From: Bugula neritina
Lineage: Eukaryota; Bryozoa; Gymnolaemata; Cheilostomatida; Bugulidae
Direction of reading: 5' to 3'
Length of the DNA: 64,000 nucleotides
Assembly (NCBI GenBank): GCA_964035545.1
Contig: OZ037765.1
Location: 33,953,504-34,017,503 of the forward strand
Positions within the stretch are counted from its first letter, which is position 1; each line of letters opens with the position of its first letter. The notes beneath the pieces are model-generated. The model saw only the letters and a list, made by a program, of their open reading frames with translations, was not told the DNA's origin and did not search any database. The translations under genes and the position numbers were made by a program. Below, one piece after another: positions 1 to 10,444 of the stretch.

Positions 1-2030
1 AAGGCAAGAAACTGGCTTACCAAGCATTGAGAGAGCAAAACAAAGGTTATTACATAACAGCACATAGTTTTCAGTCACTGCTATTGACAGAAGAAATATT
101 CTGCCGGCATAGTGAACACCAGAGGCTCAGACTAAGAGGTTGTGCTTTGAGATTCAGTGAATTTGTGCTTCCAAACAACCTCACAACATGGAAAACATTG
201 AATCATTTCATCACATGGGTAAAGATTGCAGCTACCTCTCAGAGATAGAAGATGATCACTTTCTTTCAGAGTTAGGAACTGAAGTTGTCATTGCAGCAAA
301 AGGTAAGCTCAATCATTTGCTTAACGTTGTCATTTTATATCACCATGACAGTATGACTATTGCTGTAGACAGATAATTGAATTTGTTCAACTATAACTTT
401 TGAGAGACCACATTGACTGATATTTCCCAAACTACTCTATTCCTATATCGATTTGATATGAGTTTTCCTGTAACAATCTATTTTCAAAAAATTTAGCGTT
501 TTATTTCCACTTCACCTTCTAGCAATTTGTGCTAAATTCATTAATTTGAATTCCCCCCCATTGTAGAAGTATTTTTAATAATGCAGTTTAGCAGCCTACA
601 AGTAGTTATTAGCCTAAAGCAGCTGCCAAGCTAGCTTCTTGTTTTATAGCTAAGTACCAAAATGCAAATATTATTAGTGAGTTGGCAAAGTTGGCAAAAT
701 TTTTTATTAACTTCCGTACTACCAGTTTATTCTTTTATTTATCTTTGCACAGCACAATTAAATATAAAAACATTTTTAAGTAGCAATATTTTTCTTGGTA
801 GTACTTTATTTGTTTTTCAATTTATAGACATACTGAAACTTATCAATATCTGTTATCTCAATATGAGGGGTCCATATAAAATGCTGACTTCAGCTTAAAT
901 TGTGGTTCACTGACATTTTGAGATAATTTTAATGCAGAGAAGCTTCTATTAACTAAACTAATTATGCCCAACAGCTCTTACATTTGTACTTAAGAGAGAA
1001 GTAAAATAAAATGATGGCCAAAATCGTTACTAAATTTTGATAAGCTCAAACTAACCCAAACACTACGCAACATAATGATCATAAGTTTGCCAAAGCCTGT
1101 ATGGTTATTCAGAATCAAACGATTGGTACGATGGTGCTGAAAATATGTTGAGAGATTCATTGCTAGCCTTATTGATACTATTAGTTTTGACCTTAGACTT
1201 CAGCTTCTACAAAATTGAACTTAATTTATTTACGCTGCTTGTGATTGTATATCTTAACCATATTTTCACTGTTCATACTAATACAGTGTAAATATTACAC
1301 AACTTTCATCTGTTGTTGTAGATCCCATACCATTTTTCAAAAACATGCACTTGAAGATGCTGAATAAGAGCACAAAAAAGAATTTGATCGCCACAGAACT
1401 TCGAACCATGCAGAGACCTTCAGCCTGCAAGCAGACGCACTCACCACTACATTACAAGCGTCACTGGGTGCTCTCGACACTACACCTCACCCACTTCTCA
1501 AGAACTCAGCTGCTCTTTTTTATACCACTCCTTCAAGCTTCCCTGACCACTCAACTCCTCTCGGAGTACTACCACACTTTACTAACCGCTGGAATTAGTT
1601 ATAAAACTCCCCCCCCCCCTTACTTGAGTTACTCTCACAGACCTCGGACTTGCACACAGGTGTGCTAACCATTACACACCACAACTGCTTGGTTATCGCT
1701 ACACTACAGAGCAAGAATGTAATGACACACACTATGGTCTTAGCAGGTTCTGCTAATATTGAGAAAAGTTAACTAAATTTACAGTCGTAGAAAAATTCTG
1801 CAAATGTTTATTTTTATGTTTTTTTTCTTATTTTAATCTTTAAAAGTTATTTTTTGTTGCATTTCTTATATTCAACTATCATATACAATAAAATCCATAT
1901 TACTATACTCTCATACTGGTTAGAAGTTATGACAAGTTAGTTCAGAGTGATCAGTAATAATTTTTGCAAAAGCTTATTTCCAACAAAAATTAGAGCAGCA
2001 TGGAACATTTATAAGTTCAGCTTTGAATAT
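1..2030. other. left flank without a confident gene
   Basis: No complete gene is recognisable. On the plus strand an open stretch at 188-302 ends at a good donor-like GTAAGC (303), and 1,321-1,560 stays open except for one TAA; either could be an exon or a decayed transposon remnant. On the minus strand around 1,600-1,690 there is a tRNA-promoter-like stretch (TGTAATGGTTAGCAC followed by GTGCAAGTCCGAGG), which suggests a second, degraded tRNA-derived SINE. The rest is AT-rich and featureless. Confidence 0.25.
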
Positions 2031-2049
2031 AACTTAGTTCAGCATTGAG

Positions 2050-2262
2050 CATATCTAAGATCATCATTGAACAGAAATGAGATCACCATTAAACATATAT
2101 AATATCACTATTGAACATAAATAAGATCACTATTAAACATATATAATATCACTATTGAGCATAAATAAGATCACCATTGAAAATATATAAGCTCACCATT
2201 GAACATATATAAGATCACCATTGAACATATATAAGATCACCATTGAACATAACTTGGCTCAT
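2050..2262. repeat. 22-bp minisatellite
   Basis: About nine tandem copies of a 22-bp unit of the form AAGATCACCATTGAACATAT plus AT, with point differences. More degenerate copies precede it from about 2,015. Confidence 0.8.
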
Positions 2263-3813
2263 TGTGATAAATACAAAGAATCAACTTCACAACTATTTAT
2301 ATCAACATTGATCTAACATACTATTCACTGTGAACAGTACCTGACACTAATTTCTATTCACTGCTAGTCAATTTAGGGATCCAAAAAACGAGAGGTTTTA
2401 GTTGTCAGCTAATGTTCACTCTAACACTAATATTTCTCTCTGTGTAGTAGTTAACAGGTAGTAGGTAACAGGAAACAAGTAACAGGTAACAGGTTATAGC
2501 ACTTAACATGTAGTAGGTAACAGGTAAGAGGACAATCATTTAAGGGAAACTACATAATTATAGGGAAAATTTCCTAATAAAAGTTGATTTTAATTATTTT
2601 GACCATTCTGATTATTTATTGAATATGAATTAATTTGTTACAGCTGCTTCTATTGGTTGAGTAAAAGGCTGCAACTATAGCATAGAAATGTTGTGTTACC
2701 AGCATATATTGTGTACCTCTAAGCTACACACTGCATGTGTTACTCTGTGAGTAAAATATGTGTCTCTCCTAACAAGTCTCAACAATACTAACCTCAGTAC
2801 AACTTGCTGAGAACTAAAGTCTAAAACTTGCTTGAAACAGCTACTCTTTCTGTTTCTAGTTGAAACCTTTAGAAAAGCTTATTTGCATGATTAACTAAAC
2901 TTTGCACATATTCAACTAATTATTCAACTATATACATTATTCAATATTATGATAGTTTAAACATACTGTATTGTTGCTGATCTTGGTTTAGAAGAAGCTG
3001 CTACACTGAATCAGATATAAATATACTGTAAACAATGTTGATGAAAATCACTGCTTTTAATTAGATTGAATATTTTTGCAGCTTTTTAATTCAGGTCACA
3101 GTTGTAAAAGAAAGTAAAAATTTCAAAACACATCTTACTAAAGTAAATAATATATTCAGCTTTAGTACAACAACTAGCTTTTATATAAGTTATATTTATC
3201 TTGTCAATAATTCTTAAATGTATTGAAAGTGTAATATCTCATACCACAACTTAATTATTAAAGAGTAAAATGTAGATTATTTATCTTTCATATAAGTTAT
3301 GGACTTGACTAAATTATTAAAAATTTAGCTTTAGTATAAAATACATTATTTAATAATCTCCCATACTAGTTATATTACCAATCATGATACAATCTATAAA
3401 TATATTTAAAAGTGTAATATCTGTTTATAATGAACTATTTATTAAATAAGAATGACTAACTTACTCTCTGGTCACATCTCAGTATACTGACTCAGATGTT
3501 GTATAGCCATCTATATTACTGAGTAGATATAATTCCTGTAGCTCACTAACTGGACGCTGTTCAAGAAGAACACCCTAGCTATATTGAGCTATATTACTCA
3601 GAGTTGACTAGTAACAGCAATGGTTGCTAAGATACTATGATACAAACAGACAATGGAATATTCTATCAATAGCAACTACTATTTTGCTCATTCTATAAGT
3701 TGTTTGAGGTTGTCACATTCATATTCAGTGTAATTGTAGACTGGCTTAATCAATATGTGCTGTGCTAGTCCTGAAGTGTATACACTTATGCATGCATTCA
3801 AATTGTGCAAACT

Positions 3814-4112
3814 GGGTGTCAGGTAAAAATGGTACCGGCAAAAATACTGGCACAAGTAATAATGGCACAGGTAATAATGGCACAGGTAATAATGGCAAGG
3901 TAAAAATGGCAAAGGTGGCAAAGTAGGTAAAAATAGTACATTTTCAATATTGAGGTTTGGGTGGGGGTTGGGGGTTTGGAATGGGGGTTTTTGGATTTAG
4001 AAAATTTACCACCAGTGTGCCATTTTTACCTGTGTCATTTTTACTCGTGCCATTTTTACCCGTGCCCTTTTTACCTGTGCCCTTTTTACCGGTACTATTT
4101 TTAACTAAAATT
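3814..4112. mobile_element. fold-back element, copy 1
   Basis: The left arm begins GTGTCAGG and consists of tandem GGTAAAAATGGCACA-like units. The middle is G-rich (TTTGGGTGGGGGTTGGGG). The right arm is the inverted tandem GTGCCATTTTTACCT. The sequence ATTGTGCAAACTG flanks both sides and looks like a target-site duplication. Inverted arms built from short tandem repeats are typical of fold-back transposons. No ORF of its own was seen. Confidence 0.6.
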
Positions 4113-4137
4113 GTGCAAACTGATCAGGTTTGGAATT

Positions 4138-4330
4138 AGAGAGCATCTCTGGTCTAGGGGTTAGAGTGTTTGCCTATAAGTTAACACAAAGTCATGGGTT
4201 CGAACCGACAAAGGCCATTCATGATGCTAGGAAAAGCATTCAGTTATAATTGGCCCTGTGCCTCATCTGAGTAAGTCTATAGCCAAATTTAGCAAAAAAA
4301 CCTTTTCCATCAGGGGCTTCTGACACGGAT
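4138..4330 (+). mobile_element. tRNA-derived SINE, copy 1
   Basis: A pol III box A-like stretch (TGGTCTAGGGGTTAGAGTG) is followed about 45 bp later by a box B-like GGGTTCGAACC, then a tRNA-unrelated body containing TGTGCCTCATCTGA. Two more copies occur in the window (6,683 and a split minus-strand copy at 60,538/62,407), so it is a dispersed SINE family and not a working tRNA gene. Confidence 0.75.
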
Positions 4331-4529
4331 GAGCACTGTAAATTTTTGTGGATTTTATTAGGTTTAGAATAATTGTGTTGATTCAAAGAGCTTTACTTTG
4401 ACTGCTTTATATGTCAGCTACATACACCTGAAGGTTATTTTAATGTCAACAATTAGAATGGATTTCTAAACATAAACAACTCTGTCATTGATTTCATGAT
4501 AAAATGTGGAGCAGGCATGTATATTGTGA

Positions 4530-4975
4530 CACTAACGGGTAGTAGGTAATAAGTAGCGGGTAGCAGGTAATAAGTAGCAGGTAGTAGGTAACAAGTAGCA
4601 GGGAATAAGTAACATGTTATAGTAGGTAGCAGGTAGTAAGTAGTAGTTAACAGGTAGTAGGTAACAGGAAACAAGTAACAGGTAACAGGTTATAGCACTT
4701 AACATGTAGTAGGTAACAAGTAGCAGGGAATAAGTAACATGTTATAGTAGGTAGCAGGTAGCAAGTAGTAGTTAACAGGTAGTAGGTAACAGGAAACAAG
4801 TAACAGGTAACAGGTTATAGCACTTAACATGTAGTAGGTAACAAGTAGCAGGGAATAAGTAACATGTTATAGTAGGTAGCAGGTAGCAAGTAGTAGGTGA
4901 CAGGTAGTAGGTAACAGGAAACAAGTAACAGGTAACAGGTTATAGCACTTAACATGTAGTAGGTAACAGGTAAGA
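4530..4975. repeat. GTAACAGGTAGTAG minisatellite with higher-order repeat
   Basis: Degenerate tandem units built from GGTAACA and GGTAGTA or GGTAGCA. A longer block containing GGTTATAGCACTTAACATG recurs about every 120 bp (4,690, 4,813, 4,937), which is a higher-order unit. The same motif family occurs at 2,447-2,530, 7,082-7,300, 8,500-8,695 and 33,902-33,980. Confidence 0.8.
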
Positions 4976-6327
4976 GGACAATTATTTAAGGGAAACTACA
5001 TAATTATAGGGAAAATTTCCTAATAAAAGTTTATTTTAATTATTTTGACCATTCTGATTATTTATTGAATATGAATTAATTTGTTACAGCTGCTTCTATT
5101 GGTTGAGTAAAAGGCTGCAACTAGTATAGAAATGTTGTGTTACCAGCATATATTGTGCACCTCTAAGCTACACACTGCATGTGTTACTCTGTGAGTAAAA
5201 TATGTGTCTCTCCTAACAAGTCTCAACAATACTAACCTCAGTACAACTTGCTGAGAACTAAAGTCTAAAACTTGCTTGAAACTGCTACTCTTTCTGTTTC
5301 TAGTTGAAACCTTTAGAAAAGCTTATTTGCATGATTAACTAAACTTTGCACATATTCAACTAATTATTCAACTATATACATTATTCAATATTATGATAGT
5401 TTAAATATACTGTGTTGTTGCTGATCTTGGTTTAGAAGAAGCTGCTACACTGAATCAGATATAAATATACTGTAAACAATGTTGATGAAAATCACTGCTT
5501 TTGATTATATTGAATATATTTGCAGAGTTTTAATTCAGCTCACGGTTGTAAAAGAAAGTAAGTGTTGACACACATCTTACTAAAGCAAATAATATATTCA
5601 GCTTTAGTATATGATGTACAACAACTAGCATTTATATAACTTATATTTATATTGTCAATAATCTTTAAATATAATCAAATGTTTAATATCTATTTATCAT
5701 AACTTATTTGTGGCAAAATAAAATGTAGATTATTTAACTTTTATATAAGTTATGGACTTGACTAAATAATTAAATATATAGCTTTAGTATAAAATACATT
5801 ATTTAATAGGCTCTCATGTTAGTTATATTACCAATAATCATACAATCTATAAATATATTTAAAAGTGTAATACCTGTTTATAATGAACATTAAATAAGAA
5901 TAACCAACCTACTCTTTGGTCACATCTCAGTATACTAACTCAGTACCACAACTCAGTATACTGACTCAGATGTTGTATAGTCATCTATATTACTGAGTAG
6001 ATATAATTCCTGTAACTAACTGGACGCTGTTCAAGAAGAACACCCTAGCTATACTGAGCTATATTACTTAGAGTTGACTAGTAACAGCAACGGTTGCTAA
6101 GATACCATGATACAAACAGACAATAGGATGTTATATCAATAGCAACTACTATTCAGCCTGTTTGAGGTTTTCACATCCATATCAATAGAAACTAATATTC
6201 AGCTCATTGTATAACCTGTTTGAGGTTTTCACATTCATATTCAGTGTAACTGTAGACTGCAGCTTATTCAACATGTGTACTAGTCCTGAAGTATTTACAC
6301 ATTTACGCATGCATTCAAATTGTGCAA

Positions 6328-6655
6328 ACTGGGTGTCAGGTAAGAATGGCACTGGCAAAAATAGCAGAAGTAAAATTGGCACAAGTAAAAATTGCACAGG
6401 TAATAATGGCACAGGTAATAACCGCAAAGGTAGCAAAATAGGTAAAAATAGCACATTTGCAATATTACGGTTTGGGCTTGGGGGGTTTGGAATGGGAGGG
6501 TTGGGGTTGGGGTTTGGAAAAATCTAACATCAGTTTGCCATTTTTACCTACTTTCCTTTATGCCATTTTTACCTGTGCCATTTTTACCTGTGCCATTTTT
6601 ACCTGTGCCATCTTTACCTGTGCCATTTTTACTTTTGCCACCTTCACCTTAAATC
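6328..6655. mobile_element. fold-back element, copy 2
   Basis: Same organisation as the element at 3,814: a GTGTCAGG start, tandem AAAATGGCACAGGT units, a G-rich core (GGGCTTGGGGGG) and inverted GTGCCATTTTTACCT units. GTGCAAACT flanks both ends. It belongs to the second copy of the segmental duplication. Confidence 0.6.
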
Positions 6656-6682
6656 GTGCAAACTCATCATGTTTAGAATAAT

Positions 6683-6890
6683 TATGGAGCAGCCATGATC
6701 TAAGGGTTAGAGCATTTGCTTAATGAACACAAAGCGATGGGTTCCAACCCGACAATGGCTATTCATGATGCTAGGAAAAGTACCCAGTCATAATTTCTCC
6801 TGTGCCTCATCTGAATAAGTCCTTAGCCAAATTTAGCAAAAACCTTTTCCATCCAGGGGTTTCTCACAAAGATGGAAGTTATAACCTTTC
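6683..6890 (+). mobile_element. tRNA-derived SINE, copy 2
   Basis: Box A-like ATGATCTAAGGGTTAGAGC and box B-like GGGTTCCAACCC are followed by the same body as copy 1 (ATTCATGATGCTAGGAAAAG, CCTCATCTGAATAAGTCC). It lies in the second copy of the duplicated block. Confidence 0.75.
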
Positions 6891-7081
6891 TTAGGTTATA
6901 TTAGGTTTAGAATAATTGTGTTGATCCAAAGAGCTTTACTTTGAATGCTTTATATGTCAGCTACAAACGCCTGAAGGTTATTTTAATACTTTCAATAATT
7001 GGAATGGATTTCTAAACATAGACAACTCTGTCATTGATTTCAGATAGCATGTGGAGCAGACATGTATATTGTGACACTAAC

Positions 7082-7300
7082 GGGTAGTAAGTAACATGTG
7101 GTAGGTAGCAGGTAATAAGTAGCAGGTAGTAGGTAACAGGTAGTAGGTAAAAGGTAGTAGGTAACAGGTAGTAGGTAGTAGGTAACAGGTAGTAGGTAAA
7201 AGGTAGTAGGTAACAGGTAACAGGTAGTAGGTAACAGGTAACAGGTAGTAGGTAACAGGTAGCAGGTAACATGTAGTAGGTAGTAAATAGCAAGTATTAG
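7082..7300. repeat. GTAACAGGTAGTAG minisatellite
   Basis: Dense tandem 7-bp half-units (GTAACAG, GTAGTAG) covering about 220 bp at the right end of the second duplicated block. Confidence 0.85.
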
Positions 7301-7544
7301 ATAGATTTAAGCTGGGCATTTAAGTTCATAAAGTAAATTAAACTACTTGTTATTATAAGATGTGTGATCACTTCCTGTTAAAGTTTACCTAATCTATTGA
7401 ATTAAAATAGAAATTGTACACCATGAAAAACGTGTTTGTCTAAAAAAGAAATTATTATAGTGGACAATCATTTGGTTGAGTGTATCACCACATAGCACTG
7501 CAGGACTTGCGTGTAATAATTTATGTTATAAATATTATATTATA

Positions 7545-7950
7545 TTATATTATTATATAATATAATGTGTATTATATAATATACTGTGTAAGATATAATA
7601 TACTGTGTGTTATATAATATACTGTGTATTATATAATATACTGTGTGTTATATAATATACTGTGTATTATATAATATACTGTGTATTATATAATATACTG
7701 TGTATTATATAATAAACTGGGTATTATATAATATACTGTGTATTATATAATAAACTGTGTATTACATAATATCATACTGTGTATTATATAATATACTGTG
7801 TATTATATAATATACTGTGTATTATATAATATACTGTGTATTACATAATATACTGTGTATTATGTAATATACTGTGTCTTATATGATATACTGTGTGTTA
7901 TGTAATATACTGTGTGTTATACAATATACTGTGAGTTATATAATATACCA
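7545..7950. repeat. 19-bp AT-rich satellite
   Basis: About twenty copies of ACTGTGTATTATATAATAT, with TGTGTTAT and TACATAAT variants towards the right end. A second short array of the same unit is at 43,855-44,012, and stray copies lie near 40,290-40,350. Near-palindromic TATATAATATA cores make it hairpin-prone. Confidence 0.9.
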
Positions 7951-8499
7951 TGATTATACCATGACTAGATCTTTGACGTACGTGTAATGCATACTTTTTT
8001 CACATAATACAAGTTATATGATATGGTATACTTTACATTATGTATAATATGAATTTTAATATTTGATAACATGCGGCATTTGATTATATGGTATTTTATT
8101 ATGTAATATGCTATAATGTTGTATTGTGTATATACAGCTTAGGAAGCTAAACATAATACTAAGTTTTGTTTTCTTATGTCATGCAATATATTATATTTTT
8201 TCATGATATAAAACATCTACTCTTTTATATTACGCAAGCTCAGCTTCAGTATTAATACAATTTGCAAATATTTTTTTCCATTACCTTTAATCTATGATTG
8301 AGAATAACAAACGTGATATATACTACAGAATACACCGTAATATTATATCATTCTAATAAAATGTGATTAAACAGAATCACAACTTTATTATGATATAAAA
8401 TACTGTTTGACTAAATATTATTATACAATCAGATGCTTTATAATTCACATCTTAGGTTACTGACTGTGTAGACCTGAGTCTGCATTTGAATAGAAGAAC
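7951..8499. other. AT-rich spacer
   Basis: No gene, tandem array or clear element. Parts resemble the stretch after the same 19-bp satellite at 43,840-44,260 (for example AAGCTCAGCTTCAGTATTA), so the two satellites may share flanking sequence from an older duplication. Confidence 0.4.
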
Positions 8500-8880
8500 A
8501 GGTAGTAGGTAACAGGTAGTAAGTAACAGGCATTAGGTAACAGGTAGTAGGTAACAGGTAGTAGGTAACAGGTAGCAGGTAACAGGTAGTAGGTAACAGG
8601 CATTAGGTAACAGGTAGTAGGTAACAGGTAGTAAGTAACAGGCATTAGGTAACAGGTAGTAGGTAACAGGTAGTAGGTAACAGGTAGCAGGTAACAGATG
8701 GTTGGCAGAAGATTGAATTATTTAAGAGAAACTAAGTATAGGGAAAATTTTCTAACTTGATTTCAATTCTTAATTTGAATATTCTTATTATTGGCTACTT
8801 ATTGAATAGGAATTTATTTGTTACAGGTGCTTTGATTGGTTGAGTAAAGGGTTACAACCACTGAACTGACACTATAAGGG
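8500..8880. repeat. minisatellite plus third partial copy of the duplicated block
   Basis: The GGTAACAGGTAGTAG array, with GGCATTAGGTAACA variants, runs to about 8,695. It is followed by a diverged copy of the block seen at 2,540 and 4,985 (TATAGGGAAAATTTTCTAA, then TTGATTGGTTGAGTAAAGG). Confidence 0.7.
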
Positions 8881-8945
8881 TCATAGTTCAATGGTGGCAA
8901 CTAGGATAGAAATCTTGTTTTACCAGTATTATGTGCCAACAATTG

Positions 8946-9500
8946 CTTTATATGATTGTATACTTACCTATATACTCTGTATATACTGTATACTTACTTT
9001 AACTCTTTATATACTGTATACTTACCTCTACTCTGTATATACTCTATACTTACCTATACACTCTATATATACTGTATACTTACCTCTACTCTGTATATAC
9101 CCTATACTTACTTTAACTCTGTATATACTGTATACTTACCTCTACTCTGTATATACTGTATACTTACCTCTACTCTGTATATACTGTGTACTTACCTCTA
9201 CTCTGTATATACTCTATACTTACCTATACACTCTATATATACTGTATACTTACCTCTACTCTGTATATACTCTATACTTACCTATACACTCTGTATATAC
9301 TGTATACTTACCTGCACTCTGTATATACTGTATACTTACCTGCACTCTGTATATACTCTATACTTACCTATACACTCTGTATATACTGTATACTTACCTA
9401 TACACTCTGTATATACTGTATACTTACCTGCACTCTGTATATACTGTAAACTTACCTCTACTCTGTATATACTGTATACTTACCTCTACTCTGTGTACAT
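8946..9500. repeat. 28-bp satellite
   Basis: About twenty copies of a 28-bp unit made of TACTTACCTCTACTCTG followed by TATATACTGTA. Long stop-free frames on the plus strand arise only because the unit lacks stops, and the implied Tyr/Leu/Thr-rich peptides are not considered real proteins. Confidence 0.9.
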
Positions 9501-10297
9501 ACATACGTAGACTGCTTTGCAGAAGTTACCTCCAACACTAAATAAGTTCTCAACCAGAGTAAAACTCAGTATGTGCTTCTACTGTCCTCCCTGGTAGACA
9601 ATGTTTCATGTTGAACTTTCCCTAGCTCTGCTCTAACAGTATCCCTATCTGATTGTTAACATCTTCACAAATAGTCTGTTATTTTATTAATTAAATAGAT
9701 AAATAATATAATGCTTCAATGTTATGTCAAGTTTTCTGAATATACATTGTAGTTATCTTCTCTTGACTAAGGAGACAAATAATCGAGGTGTATTACTTAT
9801 AATATATTTATTAAGATATTGAACACACAGGATACTATACTATATATAATATATTATAAAGATAGATACACAAATAAAGTACAACAGAGACAGATAAACC
9901 TGAGGCTGTGTTCAGGAAGGATTTGTTTGCCCCCAACCATAATACAAGTTCACAGTCTACACACAATGCAGGCAGTCCAGGTGCAGAAATATTTGCAGTA
10001 AAGTGTTAGGGCTTTGTTAAAAATGTCACAAGCTTGAATTTATAAGCACTGCATTCACATCATGGGCATAAAAGTTAACATAAAATGTTGTTTATCATTC
10101 ACAAGTAAGTGGGTGGAGTTTAAAAAATTCAAACCACCTGTCTCATAGTGTCACCTGTAATGACATGTCATAGTGTCTATATCTAAATTACTAGTTAGTC
10201 ATATACAATAAGTGTGTATATAAGTGTAACCATGTGGTTACAGTATGGAGTAGCTGTAGTAGGGTGTTTCGCAGAAATATTTGTTTAATGTAATGAG
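9501..10297. other. 3' flank of gene A
   Basis: AT-rich sequence downstream of the gene A stop codon. An ATTAAA on the minus strand (about 10,284-10,289) could be a weak polyadenylation signal. No other gene or element is recognised. Confidence 0.4.
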
Positions 10298-10444
10298 TTA
10301 GGAGTCGCCTTCTCTCCTGTAGCCATTAAACCCAGGAAACAGGTAAAGTTTTCTCATATGAGTGAGAGTATCCCAGACTACAACCAACTGTCCTCCACTT
10401 TCAAAATCCCGATCTACACACAGTTTTCTCACTTTAGTCTGCAC
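10298..10444 (-). CDS. gene A last exon: C-terminus of caspase p10
   Basis: The acceptor TTACTCAG precedes VQTKVRKL. The exon ends in KLYLFPGFNG and a TAA stop (10,298-10,300). In caspases the end of the small subunit reads V..RV followed by a KLYFFPGH-like strand, so this is the terminal p10 strand. It enters in phase 0 and encodes 48 residues; gene B has an equivalent 52-residue exon. Confidence 0.85.
   Translation of the reverse strand: MQTKVRKLCVDRDFESGGQLVVVWDTLTHMRKLYLFPGFNGYRREGDS

Larger units (their letters stand above)
2447..7300. repeat. 2.5-kb tandem segmental duplication
   Basis: Two diverged copies lie head to tail, roughly 2,447-4,930 and 4,930-7,300. Each has, in order, a GTAACAGGTAGTAG-type minisatellite, a block beginning AAGAGGACAAT (2,526 and 4,972), about 1.2 kb of AT-rich DNA, a fold-back element (3,814 and 6,328), a tRNA-derived SINE (4,138 and 6,683) and a block ending in GGATTTCTAAACATA. 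The offset grows from about 2,446 to about 2,540 bp through small indels. A third partial copy (minisatellite plus first block) lies at 8,500-8,880. No coding sequence is apparent; long stop-free frames in the minisatellites are a by-product of the repeat. Confidence 0.8.

Noticed and set aside
4138-4215. Possible tRNA gene
   Set aside because: Box A and B are present, but a cloverleaf cannot be drawn with proper acceptor and anticodon arms, and three copies share an unrelated 3' body, so it is a SINE.
6207-6681. Gly/Asn-rich and Cys/Ile/Phe-rich plus-strand frames
   Set aside because: They are read through fold-back element arms and core; the same pattern appears at each copy.
7012-7319. 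Minus-strand frames rich in CYLLPTTYYLLP, and similar ones at 4,453 and 8,457
   Set aside because: Products of the GTAACAGGTAGTAG minisatellite, open in more than one frame.
8891-9541. Plus-strand open frame of 216 codons, Tyr/Leu/Thr-rich
   Set aside because: It is the translation of the 28-bp satellite; several frames are open at once and no splice or start context supports it.
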